Source: G958295645 sp965242735 (lineage in GTDB: Bacteria > Gemmatimonadota > Gemmatimonadetes > Longimicrobiales > Gaopeijiaceae). From it: a stretch of 64,000 bases of DNA. The notes below the pieces were generated by a model. The model did no database searches. It saw nothing but the letters and a program-made list of their open reading frames with translations, and had not been told where the DNA came from. Below are positions 24,324 to 35,865 of the stretch, one piece after another. Each line of letters begins with the position of its first letter. The first letter of the stretch is position 1. The stretch covers positions 186,001 through 250,000 of the forward strand of contig OZ251497.1 in NCBI GenBank assembly GCA_965242735.1. The letters are read 5' to 3'. The position numbers and the translations under genes were made by a program.

Positions 24324-25709
24324 ATGACGACGGCCGAGCTCAGGCAGCAGCGGGGCGCGCTCCCCAACCCGGACGTCGCCAGCTACAGCGACGTCAACCG
24401 CGACGTCCTCAAGACGCTTTCGCGACCCGGCCTGGGCTGGTGGGTGCTGTTTGGACTGGCGGTGGGCGGCGTGGGCATCTTCCTCGCCGCGTGGTTCTGG
24501 CAGATACGCAAGGGAATCGGCGTCTCGGGCCTCAACGCGCCCGTGGGGTGGGGCGTCTACATCACGACGTTCGTCTTCTGGGTCGGCATCGCTCACTCGG
24601 GCACGCTGATCTCGGCCATCCTCTTCTTGTTCCGGGCGCCCTGGCGACAGTCGATCTACCGGGCGTCCGAAGCCATGACGGTCTTTGCGGTCATGACCGC
24701 CGGCCTGTTTCCGCTGATCCACGTCGGCCGCGTTTGGCACGCATACTGGCTCATCCCCTATCCCAACGACCGCTTCCTTTGGCCGAACTTCCGTTCGCCG
24801 CTCGTCTGGGACGTCTTCGCGGTCACGACGTACTTCACCGTCTCCGCGGTGTTCTTCTACTTGGGGACGATTCCCGACTTGGCCGCCGCTCGCGATCACG
24901 CGCGAGGCCTGCGTCAAAAGTTCTACAAACTGATTTCGCTGGGCTGGCGCGGAACCGATCGCGAGTGGCACCACTTCTCCAAGGCGTACATCTACCTGGC
25001 GGCCTTGGCGACGCCGCTGGTGCTCTCCGTGCACTCCGTCGTGTCCTGGGACTTCGCCATGTCGATCGTGCCTGGTTGGCACACGACGATCTTCGCGCCG
25101 TACTTCGTCGCCGGGGCGATCTTCTCGGGCGTGGCGATGGTGATCACGCTGGCCGTCCCCATGCGCAAGTACTTCGGGCTGGAGAAGTACCTGACGGTCA
25201 AGCACTTCGAGGCCATGGCGAAGCTGTGCCTGCTGACCGGATCCATCGTGCTGTACGCCTACCTGACGGAGTACTTCCTCGCGTGGTATTCGGGCGAGCC
25301 TCCCGAGCGCGGCTCGTTTTGGAATCGCGTCTTCGGGCACTACTGGTGGGCCAATTGGATCATGCTCACGTGCAACGGCCTCGTGCCTCTGATGCTCTGG
25401 TTCAAGCGGGTGCGAAGATCCATTGCCGCCCTCTTCGTGATTTCGATCTTCATCAACATCGGCATGTGGTTCGAGCGCTTCGTGATCATCGTCACGTCGC
25501 TGTCGCACGAATACGAGCCGTGGGCTTGGGGGCTCTACAGGCCTTCCGTGATCGAAATGGGCATTCTTCTTGGCAGCTTCGCATGGTTCGGCTTTTGGTT
25601 CCTTCTGTTCACGAGGCTCCTGCCGCCCGTGGCCATCGCGGAAATGAAGGAGGTCGTGCCTCCGCCGATGCGGAGCGGCCGCCGGCCCGAAGCGGAGGCG
25701 CAGGCATGA
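24324..25709 (+). CDS. actC: Alternative complex III subunit ActC, NrfD-like quinol-binding membrane protein
   Basis: This 461-residue polytopic protein of the NrfD/PsrC family has about ten transmembrane helices, for example GWWVLFGLAVGGVGIFLAAW and VYITTFVFWVGIAHSGTLIS. The second carries the conserved WVGIAHSGT near the quinone site. It oxidises menaquinol or ubiquinol and hands electrons to the Fe-S domain of ActB. It follows actB by 4 bp and overlaps actD by 4 bases. Confidence 0.95.
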   Translation: MTTAELRQQRGALPNPDVASYSDVNRDVLKTLSRPGLGWWVLFGLAVGGVGIFLAAWFWQIRKGIGVSGLNAPVGWGVYITTFVFWVGIAHSGTLISAILFLFRAPWRQSIYRASEAMTVFAVMTAGLFPLIHVGRVWHAYWLIPYPNDRFLWPNFRSPLVWDVFAVTTYFTVSAVFFYLGTIPDLAAARDHARGLRQKFYKLISLGWRGTDREWHHFSKAYIYLAALATPLVLSVHSVVSWDFAMSIVPGWHTTIFAPYFVAGAIFSGVAMVITLAVPMRKYFGLEKYLTVKHFEAMAKLCLLTGSIVLYAYLTEYFLAWYSGEPPERGSFWNRVFGHYWWANWIMLTCNGLVPLMLWFKRVRRSIAALFVISIFINIGMWFERFVIIVTSLSHEYEPWAWGLYRPSVIEMGILLGSFAWFGFWFLLFTRLLPPVAIAEMKEVVPPPMRSGRRPEAEAQA

Positions 25710-26233
25710 AGAGCCGCACGGGGTTCTTCGCGCTGTTCGGGCACTTGGACGCGACCGTGGACGCCTGCAAGGCGCTGAGGAAGGCCGGCTACAAGGACTT
25801 GCGCGCTTTCGCGCCGTTGCCCGAGCACAGTCTGCTGGAGGAAGGACTCGCCCTCCGGCACAGTCCCGTGCGCGTCTTCACGTTGGCCGGAGCGCTCACG
25901 GGGGCGGCGACGGGCTTTGCCTTCACGACGTGGACGTCGATGGACTGGCCCCTGATCACGGGCGGAAAGCCGCTGTTTTCGATTCCCGCGTACGTGGTCA
26001 TCGCCTTCGAGTGCGCGATCCTGTTCGGCGCGCTCTCCACGGTGATCGGGCTCTTCGTCAACGCCGGGCTTCCGAACTTCCGGCCCCGCGTGGCCTATCA
26101 TCCTGAATGCTCCAGCGGTTCGTTCGGCATCTACGTGGCGGTCTCGGCGGCGGCGGCGTCCGAGGTCCGGGATCTGCTGCAGTCGTTCGAGCCCGACGAA
26201 CTGCGGGAGGACGAGGAGGCAACCGATGTCTAG
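25706..26233 (+). CDS. actD: Alternative complex III subunit ActD (DUF3341)
   Basis: This 175-residue membrane protein begins FFALFGHLDATVDACKALRK, the DUF3341 signature. It has two transmembrane helices (FTLAGALTGAATGFAFTTW and YVVIAFECAILFGALSTVIG) and a conserved short exposed tail. It is a structural subunit of ACIII. The ATG overlaps the actC stop (ATGA) and the end overlaps actE by 8 bases. Confidence 0.93.
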   Translation: MKSRTGFFALFGHLDATVDACKALRKAGYKDLRAFAPLPEHSLLEEGLALRHSPVRVFTLAGALTGAATGFAFTTWTSMDWPLITGGKPLFSIPAYVVIAFECAILFGALSTVIGLFVNAGLPNFRPRVAYHPECSSGSFGIYVAVSAAAASEVRDLLQSFEPDELREDEEATDV

Positions 26234-26858
26234 ACGCGGCGGAGCAGGCATGGCGCCGACGGCCCTCTTGGCGGTCGCCGCCGCCCTTGGACTTGGCGCG
26301 TGCACTCCGCTGGACGACGCGATGGCGGGCGCCTTCGGCCGGAGCATGAGAGACCAGCCGTCCTTCGATCCCTACGAGAACACGCTTCTTCCTCCCGAGG
26401 GCTCCGTGCCGTTGTCCGCGGGCAACTATGCGGCGTCGCCGGGAGAGGTCAACATCGGGCAGCCGGAAGGCGCCGACGACGTGCCGCCGCCGTTCACGCA
26501 GCTGGACATGACGAGTCGGCCCGAGATCGTGGACCGCTTGATCAACCCCGTGCCGCCGACGCCGGAATCGCTGGAGCGCGGCCGCGAACTCTACCAGCGC
26601 GTTTGCGTCGTTTGCCACGGCCCCGACGGAGCGGGCACGACGGGCTACGTCTTCGAGGTCCACCCTCTGATGCAGGCGTATCCCTTGCGCGCGCCGCGGG
26701 CCGTCGAGCTGACCGACGGCTACATGTACGGCCTGATCCGCGTCGGCCGCGGCAACATGCCGGCGTACGGACACCAGATTGGGCATTACGACCGGTGGCA
26801 CGTGGTCAACTACGTGCGCGAGCTGCAGGGCGTCTTGGCCGCCGAGAGCGAGAACTAG
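26226..26858 (+). CDS. actE: Alternative complex III subunit ActE, monoheme cytochrome c lipoprotein
   Basis: This 210-residue protein has a lipoprotein signal with lipobox LGAC at about residue 26, so it is anchored outside the membrane. A single CVVCHG heme site and a later Met ligand candidate in RGNMPAYG place it in the ActE monoheme class. It relays electrons from ActA to the acceptor oxidase or a soluble carrier. The start overlaps actD by 8 bases. Confidence 0.93.
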   Translation: MSRRGGAGMAPTALLAVAAALGLGACTPLDDAMAGAFGRSMRDQPSFDPYENTLLPPEGSVPLSAGNYAASPGEVNIGQPEGADDVPPPFTQLDMTSRPEIVDRLINPVPPTPESLERGRELYQRVCVVCHGPDGAGTTGYVFEVHPLMQAYPLRAPRAVELTDGYMYGLIRVGRGNMPAYGHQIGHYDRWHVVNYVRELQGVLAAESEN

Positions 26859-26862
26859 CTCC

Positions 26863-28170
26863 GTGGCGCACCACGCTCCGCCCCGCAGCGTGCCCCTTCT
26901 GCGGTTGCCCAAGTCCGGCATGGCCGCGACCCTCCGGCACGGCGCCACCTTGGTCGGGGCGGTCGCGTTCTTCGTGACGCTCGCGCGCAATCCGGCGCTG
27001 GCCTGGCAGTCTTACGTGGTCAACTGGAGCTACTTCACGTCCATCGCCGCCGGGGGCGTCGCGGTCGCGGTGGTCACGTGGATCGTGAAGGCCAAGTGGA
27101 ACTGGCCGGTCCGTCGCATTCATCAGTCCTTCGCGGCGTTCCTGCCCGTCTCGTTCGTGCTCTTCCTGCCCATGCTGGCGTTGCTGCGGGAGGACTATTT
27201 CCCGTGGATCGACATGATGGCGCACGATCCGATCGTTCAGAAGAAGCAGGCTTGGCTCAACGTTCCCTTCCTGGTGAGCCGCAACGCCGTCGGGCTCATC
27301 GCGTTGTTTGGACTGGCGCTCGGGTTCGTCTACTTGGCGTTGCGGCCGGACGTCGGACGCATGCGAGAGGAGCCGTCGGGCGGCGACGACAGGCCCACGC
27401 CCAGGAAGCCGTCATGGTGGGCCGAGCGTCTGTCGGTCGGATGGCTGGGCGCGGGCGAAGAAGAGGCGAGGAGCTACCGGCGCATGACGAGGATGGCGCC
27501 GGTCATCGTGCTCGTCTACGCGGCCGTGATGACGTTGATCGCCTTCGACTGGGCGATGTCGCTGGAGCCGCACTGGTTCTCCACGCTCTTCGGCGGCTGG
27601 TACTTCATGGGCGCGCTCTGGGGCGGCATGGCCGCGACGGCTTGCGTCGCCGTTTGGCTGAAGGGGCGCCACGAGGAGATCGGCCGGCACGTCGGCACGC
27701 CGGTGTTGTGGGACCTGGGCAAGCTGACGTTCGCGCTGACCGTCTTCTGGACCTACTTGCTGTGGTCGCAGTACATCGTCATCTGGTACGGCAAGCTGCC
27801 GTGGGAGCAGGCGTGGATCAACACCCGCGCCGGGGAACCCTGGGGCGGGTTGTCGGCCCTGGTCGTCATGTTGTGCTTCGTCGTGCCGTTTGCCGGGTTG
27901 CTGGGCGCGCGTCCCAAGAAGAGCCCCCGCCTTCTCCAGACCTTCGCCGTCGTCGTGCTGTCGGGGCTGTGGCTGTGGCACTACATGCTCGTCTTTCCGT
28001 CGCTGCACGAACCGGGCAATCCCGTCTTTTCGGTCGCAACCCCCCTGATCGGACTGATGTTCCTCGGCCTGTTCCTCTCGTCGACGCTCTGGTTCCTTCA
28101 GACCTTCCCGGTCATTCAAGGATGGCAACCGCCGGTGGATCCGGAGCCCCGGGAGGCCGAAGGAACCTGA
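26863..28170 (+). CDS. actF: Alternative complex III subunit ActF, NrfD-like membrane protein
   Basis: This 435-residue polytopic protein resembles ActC (same NrfD-like fold; WSYFTSIAAGG, FDWAMSLEPHWFSTLFGGWY and LLWSQYIVIWYGKLPWEQ are family landmarks). It completes ActABCDEF. GTG 26863 follows the actE stop by 4 bp. The gene is followed by a strong hairpin and an opposite-strand gene. No SCO, cox or ActG gene comes next, so the partner oxidase must be encoded elsewhere. Confidence 0.93.
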   Translation: MAHHAPPRSVPLLRLPKSGMAATLRHGATLVGAVAFFVTLARNPALAWQSYVVNWSYFTSIAAGGVAVAVVTWIVKAKWNWPVRRIHQSFAAFLPVSFVLFLPMLALLREDYFPWIDMMAHDPIVQKKQAWLNVPFLVSRNAVGLIALFGLALGFVYLALRPDVGRMREEPSGGDDRPTPRKPSWWAERLSVGWLGAGEEEARSYRRMTRMAPVIVLVYAAVMTLIAFDWAMSLEPHWFSTLFGGWYFMGALWGGMAATACVAVWLKGRHEEIGRHVGTPVLWDLGKLTFALTVFWTYLLWSQYIVIWYGKLPWEQAWINTRAGEPWGGLSALVVMLCFVVPFAGLLGARPKKSPRLLQTFAVVVLSGLWLWHYMLVFPSLHEPGNPVFSVATPLIGLMFLGLFLSSTLWFLQTFPVIQGWQPPVDPEPREAEGT

Positions 28171-28173
28171 CCG

Positions 28174-28193
28174 GCCCCGGCGGGCGCCGGGGC
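28174..28193 (+). terminator. GC hairpin after actF
   Basis: GCCCCGGC and GCCGGGGC form a perfect 8-bp stem around a GGGC loop, starting 4 bases after the actF stop. There is no T-run, so termination may be weak or factor-assisted. The convergent methyltransferase gene ends 65 bp further on. Confidence 0.55.
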
Positions 28194-28257
28194 GGCAGAT
28201 CGGAACCGGGCGTCTTCACCTCGGCGGGGGCGGAGGGCAACGGAGGCGCCACCCGTC

Positions 28258-29187
28258 CTACGCCGGGACGTCTCCGGTGTGGTTTGGCGCGCCCCCGATC
28301 GGCCTGGGCCGTCGCGCCGCGTGGTTCCGGACCTCGTAGCCGACGGAGCGGACCAAGCGGGCCTCGTGCGCGTCCAGCGTCGTGCGGCCGAACGCCGTGC
28401 GGAGCGTGCGCATGACGCTCTCGGGCTTACGCGCCTTGAAGAAGTCGATTTCGCGCAGCCCGGCCTCCAGGGCCGCGTACATCTCCTCCATCTCTCGAGC
28501 CGATGCGGGCCCCAACGAACGCTTGCCGACCGGCAAGGGAGCGGCCGCCGCGTCGGCCAAGAACACTTCGTAGGCGACCAGAAGGACCGCCTGCGCCAAG
28601 TTGAGCGACGGGTGGTCCACGCTGGTCGGCGCCACCAGCACGTCGTGGCAATGGTCGAGAGCGGCGTTCGAAAGGCCTCGGTCCTCGCGCCCGAAGAGGA
28701 GCGCCACGGGGCCGGCGGCGGCACGAGCCACGATGCGCGGCGCCAGGTCGCGGGGCCGGTGGTAGTTGCGTTGGGCCGTTCGGGGGCGCGCCGACGTGCC
28801 GGCTACGTAGACGCACGACGCCAATGCGTCCTCCAGCGACGAAACGACGACGGCGCTCTCGACGATGTGCTCGGTGCGATGGGCGATTCCGCCGATCCGC
28901 CTGGCGTCGAACTCGGCGGGTTCCACGAGCACGAGGCGTTGCAGCCCCATGTTGCTCATCGCGCGAACCGCCCCGGCGATGTTGACGAGGCTCTGGGGCT
29001 GGTGAAGCACCACGGCCACGCGGCCAAGGCCGGACTCCCGGCTCCGTTCGTCGCGGGGCACGTCGTGCCCAGGCGGGGGACCGGTCGCGTGCGCCGCGAG
29101 TCTCTCGCCGTCGCCCTGCTGGTCCTGCGCTCTTGGGCGAGACGCGCGGCCTTCCGGGCGTCGTTCGGTTGCGTCCCGCCGGGTCAC
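28258..29187 (-). CDS. RNA methyltransferase, TrmJ/SpoU family
   Basis: The SPOUT fold is clear: VAVVLHQPQSLVNIAGAVRA (SpoU motif 1, where family members usually have NIG), LLFGREDRGLSNAALD (motif 2) and PSLNLAQAVLLVAYE (motif 3). TrmJ methylates the 2'-O of position 32 in tRNA; closely related enzymes act on rRNA, so the exact target is not fixed. GTG 29187 overlaps the MFS stop by 4 bases (GTGA) and is my choice of start, which adds 56 low-complexity residues. GTG 29061 is an alternative nearer the domain. Confidence 0.8.
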   Translation of the reverse strand: MTRRDATERRPEGRASRPRAQDQQGDGERLAAHATGPPPGHDVPRDERSRESGLGRVAVVLHQPQSLVNIAGAVRAMSNMGLQRLVLVEPAEFDARRIGGIAHRTEHIVESAVVVSSLEDALASCVYVAGTSARPRTAQRNYHRPRDLAPRIVARAAAGPVALLFGREDRGLSNAALDHCHDVLVAPTSVDHPSLNLAQAVLLVAYEVFLADAAAAPLPVGKRSLGPASAREMEEMYAALEAGLREIDFFKARKPESVMRTLRTAFGRTTLDAHEARLVRSVGYEVRNHAARRPRPIGGAPNHTGDVPA

Positions 29188-30392
29188 GAGTCCGGCCTCC
29201 GGCTCGCGGCCGGCCTGGGCGCGCGAGGCTGGCGGATTCCCCTGGACACCAAGGCCGCTCCGCCGATCAACAGTGCTCCGGCGAAGTACGGCAACGCCGT
29301 GCCGGCGTCGAAGAGCGCGCCGGCCGACGCAGGCCCGACGACCCTGGCGAGCGAACCCACGCTTTGTCCGATGCCCAGACCGGCTCCTTGGCGCTTCGGA
29401 TCGACGGCGCGCGACACGAGCCCCAGCACGCTGGGCACCGAGCACCCGTAGCCGATGCCGACGAGCACGAGCCCCGCAAGGAGGCCTGCGGTCTCGCTGG
29501 CGGCGCCCACCATGACCAAGCCCGCGGCAAACGGCGCCATGCCGATCCGCAGCAGGGCGCGTTCGCCCAAGCGCGGCACGACGGCTCGCACGAGGCCGCC
29601 CTGCACGATCGCCGACACGACGCCCAGCAAGAGGAAGAGGAGCGCCGCCTGCCGCTCCGCCCACGCGAACCGCTCCGCCGCCAGCAACGACAGCGTCGGC
29701 TGCAGCGTCGAGAAGGCCACGGTGATGCACAGGTAGGTGAGCAGGGCCACGCGAATCTGGGGCGAGCGCGCCGCGTCTCCGAACGATGCGAACCAGCTCG
29801 CGCGGCGGGGAGGAGCCGCCTTGCCGCCTTCGCTCGGCTCGGGCAGGCAAGCGAGCGCGAAGAGCGCGTTGGCGAAGCAGAGCGCGGCCGCCAGGTATCC
29901 TGGGGCCGCAGGCGAGCCCAGGCTGAAGCCGGAAACGTACCAGCCCAGCGCAGGCCCGACGACGAAGCCCAGTCCGAACGCCGCGCCGATCAGGCCCATG
30001 TTGCCTGCGCGGCGAGCCGGGGGCGTCACGTCGGCGACGTAGGCCTGGGCCACCGGAATCGTCGAGCCCCCGATGCCGCCGATCACGCGGGAGACGAAGA
30101 GGGCGGCCAGCGAGTCGGCGCGCGCAAACGCCACGTACGCGAGCGCGCTTCCCAAGAGGCCCAGAATCAAGACGGGACGCCGGCCGATGCGGTCGGAAAT
30201 GCGGCCCCACGTCGGCGCCATGACCAACTGCACCAGCGAGTACGACGTCACCAGCAGACCCGTTGTCAGCCCGTCGGCCCCGAAGCTCTTCGCGTAGAGG
30301 GGCAGCACCGGCAGGACGATCCCGAATCCGACCAGATCCACCAGCACGGTCGAGAAGAGGAGCCCCAGTCTAGGAGGCGAAGCGCGCGTCAC
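29184..30392 (-). CDS. Major facilitator superfamily exporter (TetA-like)
   Basis: This 402-residue transporter has about 12 predicted helices and the MFS motif A GRISDRIGRRPVL between helices 2 and 3. The helix-5 stretch IGAAFGLGFVVGPALGWY, motif-C-like, is typical of drug:H+ antiporters of the DHA1/TetA group. The substrate is unknown. GTG 30392 is the start; the gene is translationally coupled to the methyltransferase behind it. Confidence 0.88.
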   Translation of the reverse strand: MTRASPPRLGLLFSTVLVDLVGFGIVLPVLPLYAKSFGADGLTTGLLVTSYSLVQLVMAPTWGRISDRIGRRPVLILGLLGSALAYVAFARADSLAALFVSRVIGGIGGSTIPVAQAYVADVTPPARRAGNMGLIGAAFGLGFVVGPALGWYVSGFSLGSPAAPGYLAAALCFANALFALACLPEPSEGGKAAPPRRASWFASFGDAARSPQIRVALLTYLCITVAFSTLQPTLSLLAAERFAWAERQAALLFLLLGVVSAIVQGGLVRAVVPRLGERALLRIGMAPFAAGLVMVGAASETAGLLAGLVLVGIGYGCSVPSVLGLVSRAVDPKRQGAGLGIGQSVGSLARVVGPASAGALFDAGTALPYFAGALLIGGAALVSRGIRQPRAPRPAASRRPDS

Positions 30393-30485
30393 GCCGGCGA
30401 ACGGCTTGGGGGAGACCGGAGAGCGCCGACGGGGCCGTCGGTTTCCGGGCGGGTCGCGCGTCCCGAACGGACGGCCCCTCGCAGG

Positions 30486-30662
30486 TCAGACGTCGTCGTC
30501 GTGGGTCTCCGAGTCGCGTCGTTCGCCCGTCCGGAGCGATCCCTTGAAGTTTCTGATGCCGGCGCCCAGTCCTCTCGCGATGTCCGGGATCCGCTTCGCG
30601 CCGAAGAACAGGACGACCAACCCCACCAGAAGCAGAATCTCCTTCAATCCTATTTGGGGCAT
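30486..30662 (-). CDS. tatA: Twin-arginine translocase subunit TatA/E
   Basis: This 58-residue gene is easily missed because of its length. It begins MPQIGLKEILLLVGLVVLFF, a short transmembrane helix, then GAKRIPDIARGLGAGIRNFK, the amphipathic helix with the FGAKRIP hinge that defines TatA/TatE. An acidic tail follows, ending in HDDDV. It forms the variable pore of the Tat system that exports folded proteins. The window holds likely Tat clients (the D-aminoacylase at 11835 and ActB). It lies 57 bp after the acyl-CoA dehydrogenase gene; tatC is not in the window. Confidence 0.92.
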   Translation of the reverse strand: MPQIGLKEILLLVGLVVLFFGAKRIPDIARGLGAGIRNFKGSLRTGERRDSETHDDDV

Positions 30663-30719
30663 GGCTGCGCTCCCTTGTTGCGCGACCGGGCGCGACTCGC
30701 GGCCGGCGCCGGGCTGAAG

Positions 30720-31883
30720 TCACCCACGAAGAAGGTCTCGGGCGATGGTCTGAAGCTGCATGTTGTCGGTGCCTTCGTAGATCGTGCCGATCTTGGCGTC
30801 GCGATACAACTTCTCCACCGGGTACTCCCGCGTAAAGCCGTAGCCGCCGAAGAGGTCCACGCACCGGGAAGACACCGCTTGGGCCACGCGGGCCGAAAAG
30901 AGCTTCGCCATCGCGGCTTGGCGCATGAATCCGGCGCCCTCGTCCTTCAGGCGCGCGGCGTTGTAGACCATGAGCCGGGCCGCTTCCACGTCCGTGGCCA
31001 TCTCCGCGAGCTGAAACTGCACGCCCTGGAATTCGCCGACCGGGCGGCCGAACTGCTCCCGCTCCTGCACGTAGCGCAACGTGTGCTCCAGCGCGCCCCG
31101 GGCCAAGCCGACCATTTGCGCTCCGATTCCGATCCGGCCTTCGTTGAGAGTCTCGATCGCCACCTTGTAGCCGCTGCCGGGCTCGCCCAGCACGTTTTCC
31201 TCCGGCACGCGCACTCCGTCCAGCATCAGCTCGGTGGTGGACGATGCGCGAATCCCAAGCTTGTCTTCCTTCTTGCCGACGGAGAAGCCCGGAGCGTCGC
31301 CCTCCACGATGAACGCGGTGATGCCCTTGTACCCCATCGACGGGTCGATGGTGCCGAAGACGATGAAGATGCCGGCTTCGGCGCCGTTGGTGATCCACAT
31401 CTTGCGCCCGTCCAAGACCCAGTCGGAGCCCTCCCGCGCCGCGCGCAGGGCCAGTCCGAACGCGTCCGATCCGCTCCCGGCCTCCGACAGCGCGTAGGCG
31501 CCCACCGTGTCGGCGGCCAAGGCCGGCAGGTACCGGGCGTGCTGGTCCGGCGTGCCCCAGCGGGTGAACGCGTTGGCCACCAGGGTGTTCTGGACGTCCA
31601 CCAGCACGGCCACCGACGGGTCCACGCGAGAAAGCTCCTCGACGGCCAGAGCCGTCGCCAGGAAGGAACTTTCGACCCCGCCGTAGTGCTCGGGAATCGC
31701 CATGCCCATCACGCCCAGCTCGAAGAGGCCGGACACGAGATCGGGGTCGATGCGCTCCTCGGCCTCCATCCGAGACACCCGGGGCGCCACCTCGGCCTCC
31801 GCGAAGTCGCGCACCGCGTCGCGGAACATGGCGTCGTCCTCGGCCAGCGTGGTCAGCGAGGGCGCAAGCGTGAGCATGGTCAT
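30720..31883 (-). CDS. Acyl-CoA dehydrogenase (short/branched-chain type)
   Basis: This 387-residue FAD enzyme has the N-terminal helical domain, the middle-domain signature YALSEAGSGSDAFGLAL and KMWITNGAEAG, and the C-terminal domain with catalytic Glu370 in TIYEGTDNMQLQ. That Glu position is typical of short-chain and 2-methyl-branched acyl-CoA dehydrogenases. The enzyme introduces the alpha-beta double bond in beta-oxidation or branched amino-acid breakdown. FGGYGFTREYPVEKLYRDAK is intact. The start is GTG/ATG-rich; the 1883-side ATG fits the family length. Confidence 0.92.
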   Translation of the reverse strand: MTMLTLAPSLTTLAEDDAMFRDAVRDFAEAEVAPRVSRMEAEERIDPDLVSGLFELGVMGMAIPEHYGGVESSFLATALAVEELSRVDPSVAVLVDVQNTLVANAFTRWGTPDQHARYLPALAADTVGAYALSEAGSGSDAFGLALRAAREGSDWVLDGRKMWITNGAEAGIFIVFGTIDPSMGYKGITAFIVEGDAPGFSVGKKEDKLGIRASSTTELMLDGVRVPEENVLGEPGSGYKVAIETLNEGRIGIGAQMVGLARGALEHTLRYVQEREQFGRPVGEFQGVQFQLAEMATDVEAARLMVYNAARLKDEGAGFMRQAAMAKLFSARVAQAVSSRCVDLFGGYGFTREYPVEKLYRDAKIGTIYEGTDNMQLQTIARDLLRG

Positions 31884-32101
31884 GACGGACGAAATTTAAT
31901 TGCGTCTCCAGGATGGGGATTCGGTCCGCCCGGGCCGGGCCGCCGGAAGATGTCGCGTCAATCCGCCAGGAGCGCGCGCTCGGGGTTCCCGCCGGAATCC
32001 GGTCCTGTTCCTCCAGGGTGCCTGAATGCTCGGCGCGAGCGAGCAGGCGCCGGCTCTGGGTTGCCGTCGGGGTCCAGCGGCGAGCTTTCGCGGGCGGGCG
32101 T

Positions 32102-32201
32102 GGTCGGACGAGCAAGCTCGCCGGGGAGGGCGCGGCGCCTCGCCCGTCACGCCATTCGCATCGGTGGCCACGGCGCGGTCGGACGAGCAAGCTCGCCGGG
32201 A
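32102..32201. repeat. 25-bp direct repeat, 75-bp offset
   Basis: Segments starting GGTCGGACGAGCAAGCTCGC at 32102 and 32177 match over 24 bases. Each contains the hairpin GAGCAAGCTC. Confidence 0.85.
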
Positions 32202-32267
32202 GGGTGCGGGCGGTCAAGGCGCGGACTTGGCCGTCCCGACGGTCGGTGCGCGTCCCAAGGGCGGCGC

Positions 32268-32431
32268 GTGATTGTCGGCCGGCCAAAGCGCCTCAAGGGT
32301 AGCGCGTGCTCGGCTTGTCGGTCGGGGCCGAAGCGCCTCAAGGCGGCGCGTGATTGTCGGCCGGCCAAAGCGTCCCAAGGGCAGCGCGTGCTTCGGCTCG
32401 TCGGCCGACCGGGCCGAAGCGCCCCCCAAGG
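32268..32431. repeat. Tandem ~80-bp repeat, 82-bp offset
   Basis: Two neighbouring units begin GTGATTGTCGGCCGGCCAAA at 32268 and 32350. They share AGCGCGTGCT, CGGC, GTCGG and GGCCGAAGCGCC blocks in the same order, with small indels. Confidence 0.85.
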
Positions 32432-32522
32432 CTTGACGAGAACCCGCCCGTAGTTTTTCTTGTCACGGCCGCAGGATCGCGGCTTCGACAAGGTTCGGCG
32501 TCACCACGATGGGGAAAAGGCG

Positions 32523-32915
32523 ATGTCTCAGGTCCCAGAAGACCTCAAGTACACCATGGAGCACGAATACCTCCGAGAAACGGACCAGCCGGGCGTCTAC
32601 GTCGTCGGCATCACCGACTACGCTCAGGCCGAGCTGGGCGACATCGTTTACTTGGAGCTGCCCGAGCCCGGCGACTCGTTTGCGCACATGGAGGCCTTCG
32701 GCACCATCGAAGCGGTGAAGGCCGTCAACGACATCTACTGTCCGGCGGCGGGCGAGATCGTCGACGTGAACGAAGCGGTCCACGACGATCCTTCGCTGGT
32801 CAACACCGATCCGTACGGAGAAGGCTGGATGGTCAAGCTGCGGGTCGACGACGTCTCGGAGGTGGACAATCTCCTGGACAGCGTGGGCTACGAACTCCAC
32901 ATCGACGGCGGGTAG
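32523..32915 (+). CDS. gcvH: Glycine cleavage system H protein
   Basis: This 130-residue lipoyl carrier begins YTMEHEYLRE, the family start, and has the lipoylation site Lys66 in GTIEAVKAVND. It shuttles the aminomethyl group between GcvP, GcvT and Lpd. ATG 32523 follows GGGGAAAAGG. It lies 34 bp before gcvP. A lipoate/octanoyl transferase gene is in the same strand run (36564), which fits modification of this protein. Confidence 0.96.
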   Translation: MSQVPEDLKYTMEHEYLRETDQPGVYVVGITDYAQAELGDIVYLELPEPGDSFAHMEAFGTIEAVKAVNDIYCPAAGEIVDVNEAVHDDPSLVNTDPYGEGWMVKLRVDDVSEVDNLLDSVGYELHIDGG

Positions 32916-32949
32916 GCGCAGCCCGAGTCTCGCCACGGCCGCCATCTCG

Positions 32950-35829
<2,880 letters not shown>

Positions 35830-35865
35830 ACGACAACCCTCCCGCACCCCAAAGGGACGCCCCGC

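Larger units (their letters stand above)
31884..32522. other. 639-bp gene-less region ahead of gcvH with two repeat doublets
   Basis: No protein-like frame is visible. Repeat A (GGTCGGACGAGCAAGCTCGC) occurs at 32102 and 32177. Repeat B (GTGATTGTCGGCCGGCCAAA and onward for about 80 bp) occurs at 32268 and 32350. The A unit contains the small inverted repeat GAGC-AA-GCTC. TTGACG at 32433 may be a -35 for gcvH, but no -10 with proper spacing follows. I looked for a glycine riboswitch and did not find its conserved core. Confidence 0.6.

Noticed and set aside
31884..32522. Possible glycine riboswitch upstream of gcvH
   Set aside because: The context is right, but I could not find the conserved aptamer core (such as CUCUCAGGCAAAAGGAC) or paired GCCGAAGG-type halves with proper order. 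The GGCCGAAGCGCC segments belong to the direct repeats.
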